A stretch of DNA of 64,000 nucleotides from contig JANBVI010000025.1 of the NCBI GenBank assembly GCA_024239075.1, forward strand, positions 1 through 64,000. The letters are read 5' to 3'. The notes beneath the pieces were generated by a model. The model did not search any database and was not told the DNA's origin. It saw only the letters and a program-made list of their open reading frames with translations. Every line of letters starts with the position of its first letter. Within the stretch, counting starts at the first letter, position 1. The position numbers and the translations under genes were made by a program. The stretch comes from Fischerella sp. CENA71. Its GTDB lineage: Bacteria; Cyanobacteriota; Cyanobacteriia; Cyanobacteriales; Nostocaceae. Shown here one piece after another: positions 36,182 through 44,843 of the stretch.

Positions 36182-36209
36182 ATGCAACTTTTATGCAACT
36201 ACATGCAAC
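36182..36209. promoter_or_regulatory. Triple ATGCAAC motif at helical spacing
   Basis: ATGCAAC begins at 36182, 36193 and 36203, that is, at 11 and 10 base intervals, so the three face the same side of the helix. The same heptamer occurs in pairs 11 bases apart in the two direct repeats further along. Direct repeats with an 11-base period are how OmpR/PhoB-type response regulators bind; the regulator here is unknown. Confidence 0.4.
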
Positions 36210-36274
36210 ATTTAATGTGATAGATATCTAGTACATAGAAGTAGAAATAATTTTGTTTATTTCATGAGTTATTC

Positions 36275-36346
36275 TCCTATCAAGTTCGATTTGTACGTAT
36301 ATTATGCTATTGAGATACTTCAATGCAACTCATATGCAACATTTAT
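36275..36346. repeat. 72-bp direct repeat, copy A
   Basis: Aligned without gaps to 36495-36566, 63 of 72 bases are identical. It contains TATATTATGCTATTGAGATA and two ATGCAAC motifs at 36323 and 36334. Confidence 0.8.
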
Positions 36347-36494
36347 GTTATGGCTTGAAAACGCAAAGAAGCTCAGTAGTGCAGCTTGGTGTAAAATCGT
36401 AGGGTTTTTAAGGAACTAAATTAGCAAAGCTGAAATTTTTATTCAAAAGATTCTGTGTTATTGATTTGAAGCTTTTGATATTTTTAATATTTTG

Positions 36495-36566
36495 TCCTAT
36501 CAAATTTGATTGTTACCTATATTATGCTATTGAGATACTTAATTGGAACTTATATGCAACATTTAT
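36495..36566. repeat. 72-bp direct repeat, copy B
   Basis: This is the second copy, 220 bases after the first. The first ATGCAAC motif has changed to TTGGAAC (36543) while the second (36554) is kept, with the 11-base spacing preserved. Confidence 0.8.
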
Positions 36567-37582
36567 ACAATAGATAAAGACCAGGAATAACTAACGCTAA
36601 AAAAGACAAGATTGATATTGCTCTTTTGATATAGAGAGGGAAATGATTACTAAAGATTGCTATGCAATAACTTCTTTACTCGATCAGAACTAAAAGCTAA
36701 ATGACTACTCTGTAAGTTTGTAAAAACTAGCGTAATTGTATGATAGCAAAATTGAGTATTTCAGATAAAATCAAAGAATGGCAAATTTTTGAAGATATTT
36801 TTCTTAGTAATTGCTGCACTTCGACTTATTCTTGGCGATCAACTGGTAAATCAGTAGTTCTAAATCGAAATTGCTGTTTAAATTACATTGACACTTCTAC
36901 AAGATTAAGTTCAACTTTTTACAAATGTGTGAGTGACAATCTTTATATTTTATAGTATTTTTTAGAACATACATCTAATCTCTAGTTAACTGTGTTTGTG
37001 TTTTTATATATTTTCATACATTAATATTGACCTGATAAATTCTTGATTAAAGGTTACACAACTGGCACACTATTTTCAGTTTTTAGTGAAGAAGTTAATT
37101 TTCATAATCAGAGCTAAAGTCCTTACTACAAACCAAAAAAGAGACTTGTATTGACTCCTGCGTAAGCCCTATTGATCTTGATGGCTTTACGAACAAATAC
37201 CACAATCCAACCCATCAAAAATTATTTTACCGATAGATAATATTTGACAGGTCTTTTGTGATGCCTGTAGTATCATTCCTAATCTAAATTTATAGAAATC
37301 AAAAATCAGTACTTGTACTGATTTATCTATCTGCGTAATTCTATTAACATTTATCTACGAACAAAATTTTAATTTTAAATATAAGTGATAGAGATAACAG
37401 TATCTTTTCTAACTTTTAATCAATGCTAATGAAAGTATTTCAGAAGGAGCGGGGAACAAATAACGGGGAAATGGGAAAATAAACTGTACTAAGTTCTGTT
37501 CAACAATTAAATAAGAATTCTATATGTAAGTAATAAATTTAATTGTTTAGCTGACTTTAAGATAAATAAAGGAGAATCCAAG

Positions 37583-37858
37583 ATGAACAAGGTTCAATTA
37601 GCTTTGGTTATTAGTTACCTATTGATGACCTGCTATTTCTTAGTGAACTGGTTAAAGTTTCATTTTCGTCATCCTGCTAATTCCCCCGAAGATACGTTTT
37701 TATCTTTAGTCATGTTGGCGATCGCTATTTTCTCCTGGCCGCTGGTTATTCCCATGCACTGTTTACAAACCTTCAAAACAAGACAACTTGAATTTAGCAC
37801 TGCGCTTCCTGTGCTGGTTGCAATCTCTGCATTTGGATTAGTGTTTTATATGATCTAG
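37583..37858 (+). CDS. Small integral membrane protein, 91 aa
   Basis: AAAGGAG lies nine bases before ATG 37583, a strong ribosome-binding site. Three hydrophobic segments are visible: about 5-23 (LALVISYLLMTCYFLVNWL), 43-60 (LSLVMLAIAIFSWPLVIP) and 75-91 (ALPVLVAISAFGLVFYMI). A short polar loop carries HFRHPANSPED. I do not recognise the family. It stands alone, so its neighbours say nothing about function. Confidence 0.65.
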   Translation: MNKVQLALVISYLLMTCYFLVNWLKFHFRHPANSPEDTFLSLVMLAIAIFSWPLVIPMHCLQTFKTRQLEFSTALPVLVAISAFGLVFYMI

Positions 37859-38056
37859 CATCGCTACCTTGGAAGTCACGCACTCAAAAGTACTGTGTTT
37901 GATGGTTTTGGCGCTAGTGGTTAAAAGTATAAATAAATTTACCTTAAGTAAGTCAGCACAAAATTGTAGTGACAACAAAAAAAGGCACACAAGGATCTGT
38001 ATTTGTCACACAGAGTACATAGTATATCCAAGTGTACCTTCTGTCGTTAAATTTCT

Positions 38057-39322
38057 TTAATTCATCGCAGTGGGAAATGCACCTGGTTGTACAGCTAAAT
38101 TGACAGTTTGACCTTGACGGCGTAATTCTATGCGTAAGTTTCCGCCGATTTGGCTATTATCTACTGCTTTTTGGATGCTACTAGCATCTTTTACAGTTTC
38201 ACCATTGAGTTTTTGAATGACATCACCAGCGCGTATACCTGCTCTTGCAGCTGGTGAATTAGGCATAACTTTCACAACTAATACGCCTTGATCTTCATTG
38301 ACACTTAAATTACTGTTGGGATCTGAGTTGAGGTTCTGCTTTATCTCTGGTGTCAATCCGATCATTTGAATGCCTAAATAAGGATGTTGGGCTTCTCCTG
38401 TAGCAATGAGTTGATCGGCTATGCGTTGAGCTGTGTTGATGGGAATGGCAAATCCGATTCCTTGCGCTCCTTGAATAATAGCTGTATTCATGCCAATTAC
38501 TTGACCACGATCATTTAACAAGGGACCACCAGAGTTACCAGGGTTAATTGCTGCGTCTGTTTGAATATAGTCTACTCGTTTATCACTGGCACCAATTAAA
38601 CTGCTGTTACGTCCGGTAGCACTGATAATTCCTGTGGTGACGGTATTATCTAATCCCAAGGGATTACCGATCGCGATCGCTAATTGTCCTGGTTGTAATT
38701 GCTCAGAATTGCCCATTGTTAAGGTTGGCAGGTTATTTGCCTGAATCTTAACAACTGCTATATCAGTCAATTCGTCTTTACCCAATACCTTTCCGTCAAA
38801 GCTACGTCCATCTGTGAGTGTCACCTTTACCGTGTCTGCACCATCAACGACGTGAGCATTAGTAAGGATGCGACCATCACCACTAATAATAAAACCTGAA
38901 CCAGTTCCACGTTCTACTCGTTGTTGTGGAGATGATGGTAGTTGTCCCCCAAAAAAGCGCCGGAAGAAGGGGTCGTCAAATTCCTCTGGTATGCGAGTTT
39001 TTACGGTTCTAGAAGAATCAATTCGTACGACTGCCGGACCAACTTTCTTAACAACATTTGTGACAAAGTTCGGATCGTTGTTTACTGGTAAGGGTAGAGC
39101 AGCATTAGCTGGAGTTACTGCCAAATTACTTGCATCCTTAGACATCTGCTCGTGGTTATTAGCCACATATCCGCCAGCAAGGGTCATTCCAGAACCGAGC
39201 AATACTAGCGATAAATTCACAGCTGCTCTGTGCCAAGGTGTAATTCGACGGGGTTTTTCGGTGGATGAATACGAGGAAAAGTTGTTTGATAAATTGTCGC
39301 GATCGCGTGGTTCTTGTAACAT
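38057..39322 (-). CDS. HtrA/Deg-type serine protease with one PDZ domain, 421 aa
   Basis: Periplasmic or lumenal protease that degrades misfolded proteins; cyanobacteria have three relatives (HtrA, HhoA, HhoB) that I cannot separate here. A single N-terminal membrane anchor lies at about 34-54 (VNLSLVLLGSGMTLAGGYVA). The catalytic triad is His157 (TNAHVVDG), Asp187 (LTDIAVV) and Ser264 (GNSGGPL). The PDZ domain spans about 320-415, with GIRAGDVIQKLNGETV. The gene is monocistronic, and its upstream spacer of 519 bases is shared with the divergent rbp gene. Confidence 0.9.
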   Translation of the reverse strand: MLQEPRDRDNLSNNFSSYSSTEKPRRITPWHRAAVNLSLVLLGSGMTLAGGYVANNHEQMSKDASNLAVTPANAALPLPVNNDPNFVTNVVKKVGPAVVRIDSSRTVKTRIPEEFDDPFFRRFFGGQLPSSPQQRVERGTGSGFIISGDGRILTNAHVVDGADTVKVTLTDGRSFDGKVLGKDELTDIAVVKIQANNLPTLTMGNSEQLQPGQLAIAIGNPLGLDNTVTTGIISATGRNSSLIGASDKRVDYIQTDAAINPGNSGGPLLNDRGQVIGMNTAIIQGAQGIGFAIPINTAQRIADQLIATGEAQHPYLGIQMIGLTPEIKQNLNSDPNSNLSVNEDQGVLVVKVMPNSPAARAGIRAGDVIQKLNGETVKDASSIQKAVDNSQIGGNLRIELRRQGQTVNLAVQPGAFPTAMN

Positions 39323-39841
39323 TTTTTGTACGAAGTATCTCTAAAAGGTACTTCCAATCTAGATACTGATTGTGAAGTTTTTGTTGCACAAATATGGCAC
39401 TGATGTGAAATTTATTTGAATTATGCCAACTTAATAAATGCGAGATGCTCTCTTTATTCAACAGGAGCCAAATAAATATCTTTTGCAAAAATATCAATAG
39501 CTTCGATCATCTTACCAGTAATATTTAGACCTTTTGCACAAATATTTTTGATCCCACCCTATCATTGAAATTTGTTTCCATCCCCCACATCTCTATATCT
39601 GCGTGTAACACTTAATTCTCACCGAAACTTCTCCGAAGTCAAATAAATATGCTTAAATTAACTTATAAGACAATCTCGCTTTTATGCCCAGGCACATTCG
39701 TTGATTCGGGGATGTGACCATAAAATTTTTTTGTTATACTCCCAATAACAGGATTTATTTTCGGTTGAGAATTTCGTTTTGATTTTTAGAAGCGTCTCTC
39801 CGAATCTAACTCTCTACAGCAAATGATTTGGGAGATGCCCT
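39323..39841. other. Divergent spacer between the HtrA-type gene and rbp
   Basis: No gene. TTGTTATACT (about 39731-39740) offers a good -10 element for rbp; with it the transcript would have a leader of about 95 bases. Long leaders are usual for cold-induced cyanobacterial rbp genes. The rest of the spacer shows no recognisable structure. Confidence 0.35.
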
Positions 39842-40162
39842 ATGTCTATTTATATCGGTAACTTATCCTATCAGGTTAGGGAAGAAGACTTGAGGGAAGT
39901 TTTTGCTGAATATGGTACAGTTAAGAAGGTTCAGCTACCTACAGATCGTGAAACCGGACGTCTGCGTGGTTTTGCTTTTGTCGAAATGCAATCAGATGAA
40001 GAAGAAGAGCGTGCTATTGAAGCTTTAGATGGTGCTGAATGGATGGGAAGAGATTTAAAAGTTAACAAAGCTAGACCTCGTCCAGAAAGAAGTGCTCCAA
40101 GAAGTTATTCTTCTGGTGGTGGAAATTGGGGTAACAGCGGCCGCAGCAATCGTCGTTACTAA
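39842..40162 (+). CDS. rbp: RRM RNA-binding protein with glycine-rich tail, 106 aa
   Basis: A single RNA-recognition motif occupies residues 1-80, with RNP2 IYIGNL at 3-8 and RNP1 RGFAFVEM near 40. The tail SSGGGNWGNSGRSNRRY is the short glycine-rich domain typical of cold-inducible cyanobacterial Rbp proteins. It lies just before rpsU, the arrangement described for rbpA genes in Anabaena. GGGAGATGCCCT precedes ATG 39842. Likely roles are mRNA binding and stability at low temperature. Confidence 0.9.
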   Translation: MSIYIGNLSYQVREEDLREVFAEYGTVKKVQLPTDRETGRLRGFAFVEMQSDEEEERAIEALDGAEWMGRDLKVNKARPRPERSAPRSYSSGGGNWGNSGRSNRRY

Positions 40163-40194
40163 TACTAGTATAAAAATTTTTAAATTTTAGAGTC

Positions 40195-40240
40195 TCCAGC
40201 AGATCAAAAAAATGAATCTGCTCTGCTGGAATACTTTTCT
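40195..40240 (+). terminator. Hairpin between rbp and rpsU (terminator or attenuator)
   Basis: TCCAGCAGA (40195-40203) and TCTGCTGGA (40222-40230) pair perfectly, followed by ATACTTTTCTTTTTT. It would end most rbp transcripts and let some continue into rpsU, 52 bases further on. Confidence 0.7.
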
Positions 40241-40281
40241 TTTTTGATGCAAAGTATCCACCCATACGAGGAGTAATCACA

Positions 40282-40476
40282 ATGACGCAAGTAGTATTGG
40301 GAGAAAATGAAGGGATTGAATCAGCGTTGCGGCGATTCAAGCGCCAAGTTTCCAGAGCTGGTATATTTCAAGATATGAGGAAAAACCGTCACTTTGAGAC
40401 TCCATTAGAAAAAGAAAAGCGCAAAGCGATTGCAAGACACAAACAACGCCGTAATGGTGGTTCTCGTCATAGGTAA
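40282..40476 (+). CDS. rpsU: 30S ribosomal protein S21, 64 aa
   Basis: Small basic ribosomal protein of the 30S platform near the anti-Shine-Dalgarno sequence. It has the conserved [20 protein letters not shown] at the N-terminus, [22 protein letters not shown] in the middle and an arginine-rich tail. ACGAGGAG lies before ATG 40282. It follows rbp, separated by a strong hairpin, so its expression may depend on readthrough. Confidence 0.95.
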   Translation: MTQVVLGENEGIESALRRFKRQVSRAGIFQDMRKNRHFETPLEKEKRKAIARHKQRRNGGSRHR

Positions 40477-40498
40477 AGTTTTTTCGTAGAGACGTTAT

Positions 40499-40532
40499 AG
40501 ATCCCCGAATTCTTTAGAAAAATCGGGGATCT
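40499..40532. repeat. Palindromic repeat (AGATCCCCGA arms) after rpsU
   Basis: AGATCCCCGA (40499-40508) and TCGGGGATCT (40523-40532) form a perfect 10-bp stem with a 14-base loop. It is the second copy of the element at 9815-9851. Here it stands between convergent genes and could end both transcripts, although no long T tract follows. Confidence 0.75.
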
Positions 40533-40544
40533 GAACAATAAGTC

Positions 40545-40571
40545 AATCCAAAATCTAAAATTGAGTGACTG
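40545..40571. repeat. Heptamer array that supplies the stop codon of the giant repeat protein
   Basis: AATCCAA, AATCTAA, AATTGAG and TGACTGC follow in phase. On the minus strand the same bases encode the C-terminal VTQF and the TAG stop (40557-40555). AATTGARTGACT is the same string that forms the start of natG at 6452, used here on the opposite strand. Confidence 0.75.
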
Positions 40572-43500
40572 CTAAAGCGCCAGCGATCGCTGAAGCAACT
40601 AGGGAAGCAAAAGCAGTATTAAATAACCACCATGCAGCATCTGCAACCGCTTTTCGCGTTTCTTTTGCTTGCTTTTTGGTTTGTTCTTTGAGTGTAGCAA
40701 GACGTTTATTAACTTCTTCTTGGATACGTTCAGCACGGTGAAGAACGCTATCTCTTGTCGCTTCAATTCGATCAATAATCTGATTAGCTTGCTCTTGAGA
40801 AATATCCTCACGAGAACTGAGGATCGCAACTAGGGTATCACGATCAAATTGACTGAGGCGATCGCGTAACGCTTCTAATCCCATTTGGGGATCATCAAAC
40901 AATTTGGCAAAGTCTTGCTGAATCGCTTCATAATTTAGTTCGGGACGATCCAGGGAATTAAGATAGTTGCGGACTCTAGCAAAAATTCCATCAACTATTG
41001 ATTGTAATCTATGCTGGAGTTGCTGGTATTGTTCGACAATCGAGTTGCGAACAGATTCGATTTGATCCACAATTCGGTTAGCTTCAGCTTCTGAAATATC
41101 CTCACGTTGGGATAGTAGCGCCACAAGTGTTGAACGGTCGATTTTGGTTAGGCGATCGCTTAAACTCCCAACTCCTGTGCGGGGATCATGCAGCAATAAT
41201 TGTAAATCTCGTTTGATACCCTCCGGGTTGAGTTCTTCTTTATGGGTGTTCCGCAGGTAGTTTTCGAGATTAGCTTCAAAATCCACAACTTGTTTAGTAG
41301 TGCGGCTTGCCAAGCGGCGTGGCGCTCTGACAATCTTACCAATAGCTTGTTGTACCTGGTCAATAATACGATTGACGTCTTCTTCACTCAAGTCTCCTCG
41401 CTGAGTCAGCAATTTGACTAAAGTTTCTCGATCCACCTGCGAGAGGCGATCGCGTAAAGCCAAAGCACCTTCTTGGGGATTTTCGAGTAATTTTTCTAAA
41501 TCTTGCTGGATACTTTCTGGGTTGAGTTCTTCCAAATTAGTATCGCGAAGATATTGTGCGATCGCTCTTGCAGTTTGTGCGTATTGTTCTTTGGCTTGAT
41601 CAGCTAATTTTTGCGGTGTTTGCAGGATATTATCACGTACTTGTTCCAAATTATCGAGGATCTGGTTGATCTGCTCTTCACTCAAATCTTGTCGTTGACT
41701 CAGTAATTTTACTAATGTATCGCGGTCAAATTGCGATATTCTTGCTCGTAAAGCCGAGATTCCTGCTTGCGGATCTTCTAGCAAGGTTCTAAAGTCGCGC
41801 TTGATACCTTCTGGGTTGAGTTCCTCTTTGTTAGTGTTCCGCAGATAATCTTCTACCCTTTGTCGCAGTTGATCAGCTTGTGTTCTTGCTTGTTCTTGCA
41901 GTTCTGTAGCTCGATTCAAAACGCGATCGCGAGTGCTTTCGAGTTGATTAACAATATTATTTGCTTCTTGTTCGTTGATATCTTCACGTTGCTGGAGTAG
42001 CTGCACCAATGTATCACGATTGAATGGGGAAAGGCGCTGACTTAATTCTTCAAAATCAGCTTCTGGATCTGCCAACAATGTGGCAAAATCTCGCTCAATA
42101 CCTTCTGGATTTAGTTCTTCTTTACTCGTAGAACGCAGATAATTTTCAATGCGCGTACGCACATCTTGGGATTTTTCCCGTGTTTGAGCTTGACGGACTG
42201 TTTCTAAAACTTCCTGGCGAATATTTTCCAGTTGTTCAGAAATTTCCTTGATTCTTGCTTCGCTAATATCATCGCGTCTTGAAAGCAAACTAGTCAGATA
42301 CTCTGGATTAATTTCCTCTAATTCGCGGCGGACTGTTCCAGGATCTGCATTTGGATCATAGATGACATTTTTGAATTCATCTGCGATCGTAATCCGATTG
42401 AAATGCCAGGGTAAAGAATACAAGATGTAATCTTCCACATCTGCCTTAGTAGTATTGTAAGTTAGTCCTGGTAATCTTTGAGCTATTTGTTCGTTTGCTT
42501 GCTCTCTGAGTTGTTTCAATTGGGAAGTTATTTTCTCAACATCAACCTCCTGAACTTTGTCTTTTAAATCTTCCAGTTGATGGCTGATTTTATCTACATC
42601 TATTTCAGAAAAGTCTACTCTATTGAGAATAGCAGGCACAGCAGCAGTTAAGCCATATTGAATAGCTTGCTTCATTACACCATTACTTTGCTTTCCATTA
42701 CCTCCACCTGCTGTCACCAATTCCTGAATTCGTTCACCCAAGTTTTCAGATTTCAATTCTTCGGGACTTGCTTGTTTGAGCAAGTTAATTACCTGTTGCG
42801 TCGGATTTCTGCGATTTAAAACTTGTTCCCAAGCTGCTTGGAATTGATCGGCAATTTGATTAATATCTGCTTTGGAAAAATCTGTGCGCTTACTGATTAA
42901 ATCGACAAAAGTCTGGCGATTAATATTTTGTAGTAAATCACTATTAGCCACAGATTGTAAATCGGAATCACGCAGCAGCTTGTCAAATTGCTCACGAATT
43001 TCTTTGAGATTTAATTGTGGTAATTGTACAGAAGCTAAAGAAGTTTGTAATTTATTGCGGATGCTATCTGGATCAAAACCTGATGTTAATTCCCGGCGTA
43101 CTGCGGCTGTAATATCTTCCGCAGTCGCAACCATTTGACTTTTCGCTACGTTAGAACCAATAGCAGTACCTGCTACACCCATCAGTCCTTGTAAACCAGA
43201 ATTCACAGTGCTGATCACAGAACCAATTAAAGAACCGACTGCATTTGAACCGAGCCACATTAAGATTGAAAAGTAGGCAGACCAAATGACTACACCAATA
43301 ATAGCTCCGAAAAATGCACTACTGATAAAACTCAGTTTCACTGCTAGAAAAGAAGCACTAAATAATGCAATAGTTGCAGTTATTAGCGCCCACCAACCTA
43401 CTTTAGCTTCTACTTTGCGAATCGCACCTCCCAAACTTTCTGATTCATCAGCATCTAAATCGACTCCCGATGAAATTCCTATAGCTACAGAAAAGTTCGT

Positions 43501-43680
43501 TAATAGTAATTGGAAAGCAAAAGCCATGACTAATCCTGCTAGGAATGCTACCAAAAACTTTGGGCCAGAAAAAATAAGAGTTGCTTCGTCTGGAATGACT
43601 ACCGCCTGAGCAAAATTAATCGGTACTAATCCAAAATCCAAGGGACACCATTTCAGAGGCAATTCTGTAATGGTAAACAT
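40555..43680 (-). CDS. Giant membrane protein with tandem helical repeats, 1041 aa
   Basis: Starts at ATG 43680 behind GAGGGAAATATTT; a frame from 43713 is longer. The N-terminal 190 residues hold about four membrane helices (FLVAFLAGLVMAFAFQLLL, ALITATIALFSASFLAVKLS, ISSAFFGAIIGVVIWSAYFS). Then come at least six tandem units of about 75-90 residues with the consensus YLRNTNKEELNPEGIKRDF, LLEDPQAG, FDRDTLVxLLSQRxDLSE and INQIxDxLE, separated by coiled-coil linkers, and a degenerate set before them. A last membrane helix ends the protein (ASLVASAIAGALAVTQF). Homologues are sometimes labelled as transporters, but nothing here resembles a transporter core. The domain is probably cytosolic between two membrane anchors. 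Function unknown. Confidence 0.7.
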   Translation of the reverse strand: MFTITELPLKWCPLDFGLVPINFAQAVVIPDEATLIFSGPKFLVAFLAGLVMAFAFQLLLTNFSVAIGISSGVDLDADESESLGGAIRKVEAKVGWWALITATIALFSASFLAVKLSFISSAFFGAIIGVVIWSAYFSILMWLGSNAVGSLIGSVISTVNSGLQGLMGVAGTAIGSNVAKSQMVATAEDITAAVRRELTSGFDPDSIRNKLQTSLASVQLPQLNLKEIREQFDKLLRDSDLQSVANSDLLQNINRQTFVDLISKRTDFSKADINQIADQFQAAWEQVLNRRNPTQQVINLLKQASPEELKSENLGERIQELVTAGGGNGKQSNGVMKQAIQYGLTAAVPAILNRVDFSEIDVDKISHQLEDLKDKVQEVDVEKITSQLKQLREQANEQIAQRLPGLTYNTTKADVEDYILYSLPWHFNRITIADEFKNVIYDPNADPGTVRRELEEINPEYLTSLLSRRDDISEARIKEISEQLENIRQEVLETVRQAQTREKSQDVRTRIENYLRSTSKEELNPEGIERDFATLLADPEADFEELSQRLSPFNRDTLVQLLQQREDINEQEANNIVNQLESTRDRVLNRATELQEQARTQADQLRQRVEDYLRNTNKEELNPEGIKRDFRTLLEDPQAGISALRARISQFDRDTLVKLLSQRQDLSEEQINQILDNLEQVRDNILQTPQKLADQAKEQYAQTARAIAQYLRDTNLEELNPESIQQDLEKLLENPQEGALALRDRLSQVDRETLVKLLTQRGDLSEEDVNRIIDQVQQAIGKIVRAPRRLASRTTKQVVDFEANLENYLRNTHKEELNPEGIKRDLQLLLHDPRTGVGSLSDRLTKIDRSTLVALLSQREDISEAEANRIVDQIESVRNSIVEQYQQLQHRLQSIVDGIFARVRNYLNSLDRPELNYEAIQQDFAKLFDDPQMGLEALRDRLSQFDRDTLVAILSSREDISQEQANQIIDRIEATRDSVLHRAERIQEEVNKRLATLKEQTKKQAKETRKAVADAAWWLFNTAFASLVASAIAGALAVTQF

Positions 43681-43951
43681 AAATATTTCCCTCACTTTCA
43701 CTTCATTACACACTTCCTTTTGTCCTGGAAATGTGATTACTTCTTCACCCTAGCTAGTAGTGTTTGAAACTGGTACTTCCTCTGGATATAAACACTTCTA
43801 CCCAAAGTATGATTCAAAAAATTTAAAATCAACGTGAGCGATTAGTAAAAATCATAAATGTTCTTTGTTAATTCCTGCTTTTTCTGTTAAATTTATGCTG
43901 ATTTCCTAGTAGTCAAGCTGAATTTAATAAAAGAAACCAGGGCTAAAAATC

Positions 43952-44548
43952 ATGGACAAATTTATCAACACTACCAAGAAATATTTTTTCTCTGTAATAT
44001 TTTTAGCAATAGCTGCTAGTCTTGGCAGTTGTAGTTCTAATTCTACTGATGAAGCTAAGTTAAACATCACAACATCGCCAACTCCCAACAGCAAAACAAC
44101 TGCACCCGCTACACAATCACCAACTCAAAGTACAGCTAGGCTTAACGCTCAACCCAACAGTGAATCACCTATCACAGATAAGATAGAAAATAAGACAGAT
44201 AAAACTGTGAATGTCACTCTATACACCAGTGATGCACAATGTCAAGAACTTGTCCCCCAAAAAACGACAGTTCCAGCACAAGAACCTGTGACAGGCGCGG
44301 TAGGTAAAATTTTAGATCAACGGGATAACGGTGACTTTAGCTTTTCTGGATATCGAGTCAATATCAAAAATGGTGTTGCTACAGTAGATTTACGACTCAC
44401 CCCCAATTCCCAACGTCAAATCACTTCTCTATCGAGTTGTGAACAATTTGCTTTATTTGGTAGTCTTCGTAAAACTCTCACAAGTAACCCTCAATGGGGA
44501 ATTAAAGATGTTCGTTTCACCGAGCAAGGCAAAGAAATAGTGTTATAG
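43952..44548 (+). CDS. GerMN-domain lipoprotein, 198 aa
   Basis: Residues 1-27 are a lipoprotein signal (FFSVIFLAIAASLGSCSS, lipobox LGSC). A threonine/serine/proline-rich stretch follows to residue about 80, then a GerMN domain (about 85-198): TVNVTLYTSDAQCQELVP, VTGAVGKILDQRDN, VNIKNGVATVDLR and LFGSLRKTLTSNPQWGIKDVRFTEQGKEI. The domain occurs in spore germination proteins and in many envelope proteins of non-sporulating bacteria; its ligand is not known. It should sit on the periplasmic side of a membrane. Confidence 0.8.
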   Translation: MDKFINTTKKYFFSVIFLAIAASLGSCSSNSTDEAKLNITTSPTPNSKTTAPATQSPTQSTARLNAQPNSESPITDKIENKTDKTVNVTLYTSDAQCQELVPQKTTVPAQEPVTGAVGKILDQRDNGDFSFSGYRVNIKNGVATVDLRLTPNSQRQITSLSSCEQFALFGSLRKTLTSNPQWGIKDVRFTEQGKEIVL

Positions 44549-44676
44549 ATGCGTTTACCATTTGATTACTAGTGGCAGTGTTGAGTCAAAATTATGATGA
44601 GTATAAAAGACTCGTTGACGAGGTTCATATCCAATACTGCTCGGATAAGACAAATAGATTGACATTTAAACCCACC

Positions 44677-44700
44677 AGAGACGCGCCATGGCGCGTCTCT
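44677..44700. repeat. Perfect 24-bp palindrome (AGAGACGCGCCA half)
   Basis: AGAGACGCGCCA at 44677-44688 is followed directly by its reverse complement. It shares arms with the looped copy at 9241-9282. It includes an internal CCATGG. Confidence 0.85.
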
Positions 44701-44793
44701 ACATGGCCCAAATTATGACGAAAAATCCTTAACCGAGAAATATTGGGTTCATATCAGGTTCGCTTGATTACTTATAATTCCCAAAGAACCCCA

Positions 44794-44821
44794 CCCCCCT
44801 AAGAGCATGCTTTTAGGGGGG
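44794..44821. terminator. G+C-rich hairpin between the GerMN gene and hisZ
   Basis: CCCCCCTAA (44794-44802) and TTAGGGGGG (44813-44821) form a 9-bp stem with a 10-base loop. On the plus strand it is followed by GATCTATGTTTTTTACATT, so it can end plus-strand transcripts; on the minus strand a T tract is lacking. Confidence 0.55.
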
Positions 44822-44843
44822 ATCTATGTTTTTTACATTATCT

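Larger units (their letters stand above)
34827..37582. other. 2.7-kb A+T-rich upstream region of the exopolysaccharide cluster
   Basis: This is the longest stretch without an intact gene. It holds a decayed small gene (35146-35511), a cluster of ATGCAAC motifs and a 72-bp direct repeat (36182-36566), a remnant of the GTCCTTACTACAAA repeat (37114-37130) and a copy of TGCGTAAGCCCTATTGAT (37160-37177). A frame at 36740-36955 has no ribosome-binding site or recognisable features. The cluster promoter should be between 34827 and about 35100, but I cannot fix it. Confidence 0.5.

Noticed and set aside
36740-36955. 71-codon frame on the plus strand in the A+T-rich region
   Set aside because: No ribosome-binding site, no membrane or domain pattern, and low-likelihood composition; most likely chance.
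37869-38060. 63-codon frame on the plus strand after the 91-residue membrane protein
   Set aside because: No ribosome-binding site and no recognisable features; it overlaps the end of the HtrA-type gene.
40555-43680. Major facilitator transporter
   Set aside because: Such a label is sometimes given to relatives, but there are only about five membrane helices and most of the chain is soluble repeats.
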